Shown here: positions 4,833-5,494 of the stretch, piece by piece
How positions within the stretch are numbered: position 1 is the stretch's first letter
How the letters are laid out: every line of letters begins with the position of its first letter
Source of the DNA: Moraxellaceae bacterium
Lineage (GTDB): Bacteria; Pseudomonadota; Gammaproteobacteria; Pseudomonadales; Moraxellaceae
NCBI GenBank assembly: GCA_014378805.1
Contig: JACMMY010000091.1
Span: 1 to 5,494, forward strand
Length of the DNA: 5,494 nucleotides
Reading direction: 5' to 3'
Notes under the pieces: generated by a model
Told to the model about the DNA's origin: nothing
The model's database searches: none
What the model saw: the letters and a program-made list of their open reading frames with translations, nothing else
Position numbers and translations under genes: made by a program

Positions 4833-5215
4833 AGTTATTGCTTGATACGCATGTTTTGCTTTGGGCGGCTGGAAATCCAGAGAAGTTATCTGTGGAGGCG
4901 CGTGCTTTATTGAATGACCCAGAAAATGAGTTGTTTTTCAGTGCTGCGAGCTTATGGGAAATTGCCATCAAACATAGTTTAGGTCGTGATGACTTTCAGG
5001 TGAATCCGCGATTGCTACGTCGTGGTTTATTGGATAATGGCTATAGTGAGTTGCCAATAGGCAGTGAGCACGCGGTATCCATCGACAGCTTACCGATGAT
5101 TCATAAAGACCCTTTTGATCGGATGCTTGTGGCACAGGCGATATTTGAGGGGATTACGTTGCTGACTGCGGATACGTTAGTGGCGCAGTATCCAGTGGCG
5201 GTTCGGATGGTGTGA
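4829..5215 (+). CDS. vapC: PIN-domain ribonuclease toxin, VapC family
   Basis: A 128-residue PIN-domain toxin, expected to be a Mg/Mn-dependent endoribonuclease; VapC proteins typically cut tRNA or rRNA and stop translation. The acidic active-site residues are all seen: Asp6 (LLLDTHVLLW), Glu44 (SLWEIAIK), Asp94 in HKDPFDRMLVAQA and Asp115 (LTADT), so the gene looks intact. The usual PIN length is about 125-140. The start overlaps the antitoxin stop by 4 nt (ATGA at 4829-4832) and has no strong ribosome site of its own, so translation is probably coupled to the antitoxin. The RNA target cannot be predicted here. No clear terminator follows; T-runs at 5229-5233 and 5241-5247 have no stem. Confidence 0.93.
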   Translation: MKLLLDTHVLLWAAGNPEKLSVEARALLNDPENELFFSAASLWEIAIKHSLGRDDFQVNPRLLRRGLLDNGYSELPIGSEHAVSIDSLPMIHKDPFDRMLVAQAIFEGITLLTADTLVAQYPVAVRMV

Positions 5216-5261
5216 GGTAGGTACTATCTTTTTGATTGCGGTTTTTTCTGAAGTAGAGTGT

Positions 5262-5279
5262 CGTGGGCTGAAGCCCACG
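5262..5279. repeat. GTGGGC(TTCA)GCCCAC-type hairpin repeat
   Basis: A perfect 7-bp stem, CGTGGGC (5262-5268) with GCCCACG (5273-5279), has a TGAA loop and lies 47 nt after vapC. No T-tract follows on either strand, so it is not a standard terminator. GTAGCGTGGGCTTCAGCCCA-like sequences recur between genes in many bacteria, and this reads as one copy on the - strand. Confidence 0.6.
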
Positions 5280-5362
5280 CTACGCTGGCTTATTGAGTTG
5301 CTTCAATCACAACAGGTTTCTAATCAAAACATTATACCAATTACCTTATGTGGAAGCGTAAT

Positions 5363-5389
5363 AAATCTGTTTTTCAAATATGTTTAATT
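5363..5389. repeat. Direct repeat flanking the toxin-antitoxin cassette, distal copy
   Basis: Partner of 4454-4480 in the same orientation, offset by 909 nt and sharing the 14-nt core at 5367-5380. It lacks the ilvA ATG, and no open frame follows it on the - strand, so it resembles a decayed leftover of an ilvA leader. Confidence 0.5.
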
Positions 5390-5424
5390 TTCAAAGTATT
5401 ACAAGCAACCTATAACAAGTTTAA

Positions 5425-5494
5425 TTAACCAAAAAGAGCGTCTAAGGCAATTACAATAATCAAAACCCATATTGGTGTTACCAACCCATTTAAC
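5425..5494 (-). CDS. Possible C-terminus of a membrane protein (partial)
   Basis: One - strand frame is open from the right edge (codons begin at 5493) for 22 residues to a TAA at 5427-5425. The visible end, LVTPIWVLIIVIALDALFG, is strongly hydrophobic and would make a transmembrane helix. The coding case is weak: only 69 nt are visible, another - strand frame is also open here, and AT-rich noise can encode hydrophobic stretches. No family is recognised. Confidence 0.3.
   Translation of the reverse strand, partial: LNGLVTPIWVLIIVIALDALFG

Larger units (their letters stand above)
5216..5424. other. Intergenic region without a recognisable gene
   Basis: It contains two T-runs, the GTGGGC hairpin, and a degenerate copy of the ilvA leader (5341-5389). 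The longest + frame seen starting with ATG (5349) has about 26 codons, no ribosome site and no familiar motif. AT-rich beyond 5300. Confidence 0.6.

Noticed and set aside
1..5494. CRISPR array, tRNA, rRNA, IS transposase or replication origin
   Set aside because: No spaced direct repeats, cloverleaf, rRNA-like stretch, transposase motif or iteron cluster was seen on either strand.

Overview
The window looks like ordinary gammaproteobacterial chromosome, moderately AT-rich. The proteins read most like Moraxellaceae (Acinetobacter relatives), especially the IlvA N-terminus, the short SlyD with a His tail and a stand-alone secreted ComEA. This placement rests on recalled family resemblance, not on a search.

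Layout. (1) 1-1433, + strand: the 3' end of a FabG4-type 3-ketoacyl reductase, a strong terminator, then a double-hotdog MaoC/HtdX-type (R)-hydratase. The pair repeats the mycobacterial fabG4-htdX order and together would supply the keto-reduction and hydration/dehydration steps on 3-oxo/3-hydroxyacyl substrates. (2) 1530-1976, + strand: comEA, an exported helix-hairpin-helix DNA-binding protein for DNA uptake. (3) 1977-2148: a convergent intergenic region holding two inverted copies of a hairpin repeat, with identical loops and compensated stem changes, and a bidirectional terminator. (4) 2149-2631, - strand: slyD, an FKBP-type prolyl isomerase/metallochaperone. (5) 2632-2914: a 168-bp hairpin-rich element with 12-bp terminal inverted repeats, lying between the ilvA stop and what looks like the ilvA terminator. 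(6) 2915-4450, - strand: ilvA, biosynthetic threonine deaminase. (7) 4587-5215, + strand and divergent from ilvA: a phd/vapB-vapC toxin-antitoxin pair with a 4-nt ATGA overlap. (8) 5216-5494: no complete gene; a GTGGGC hairpin repeat, a degenerate second copy of the ilvA leader, and perhaps the last 22 codons of a membrane protein on the - strand.

All six main genes belong to known families, and I found no convincing new multi-gene system. The most interesting content is between the genes: the covarying repeat pair (2003-2069), the TIR element (2739-2906), and imperfect direct repeats (4454-4480 and 5363-5389) that bracket the toxin-antitoxin cassette and suggest how it entered the ilvA upstream region.
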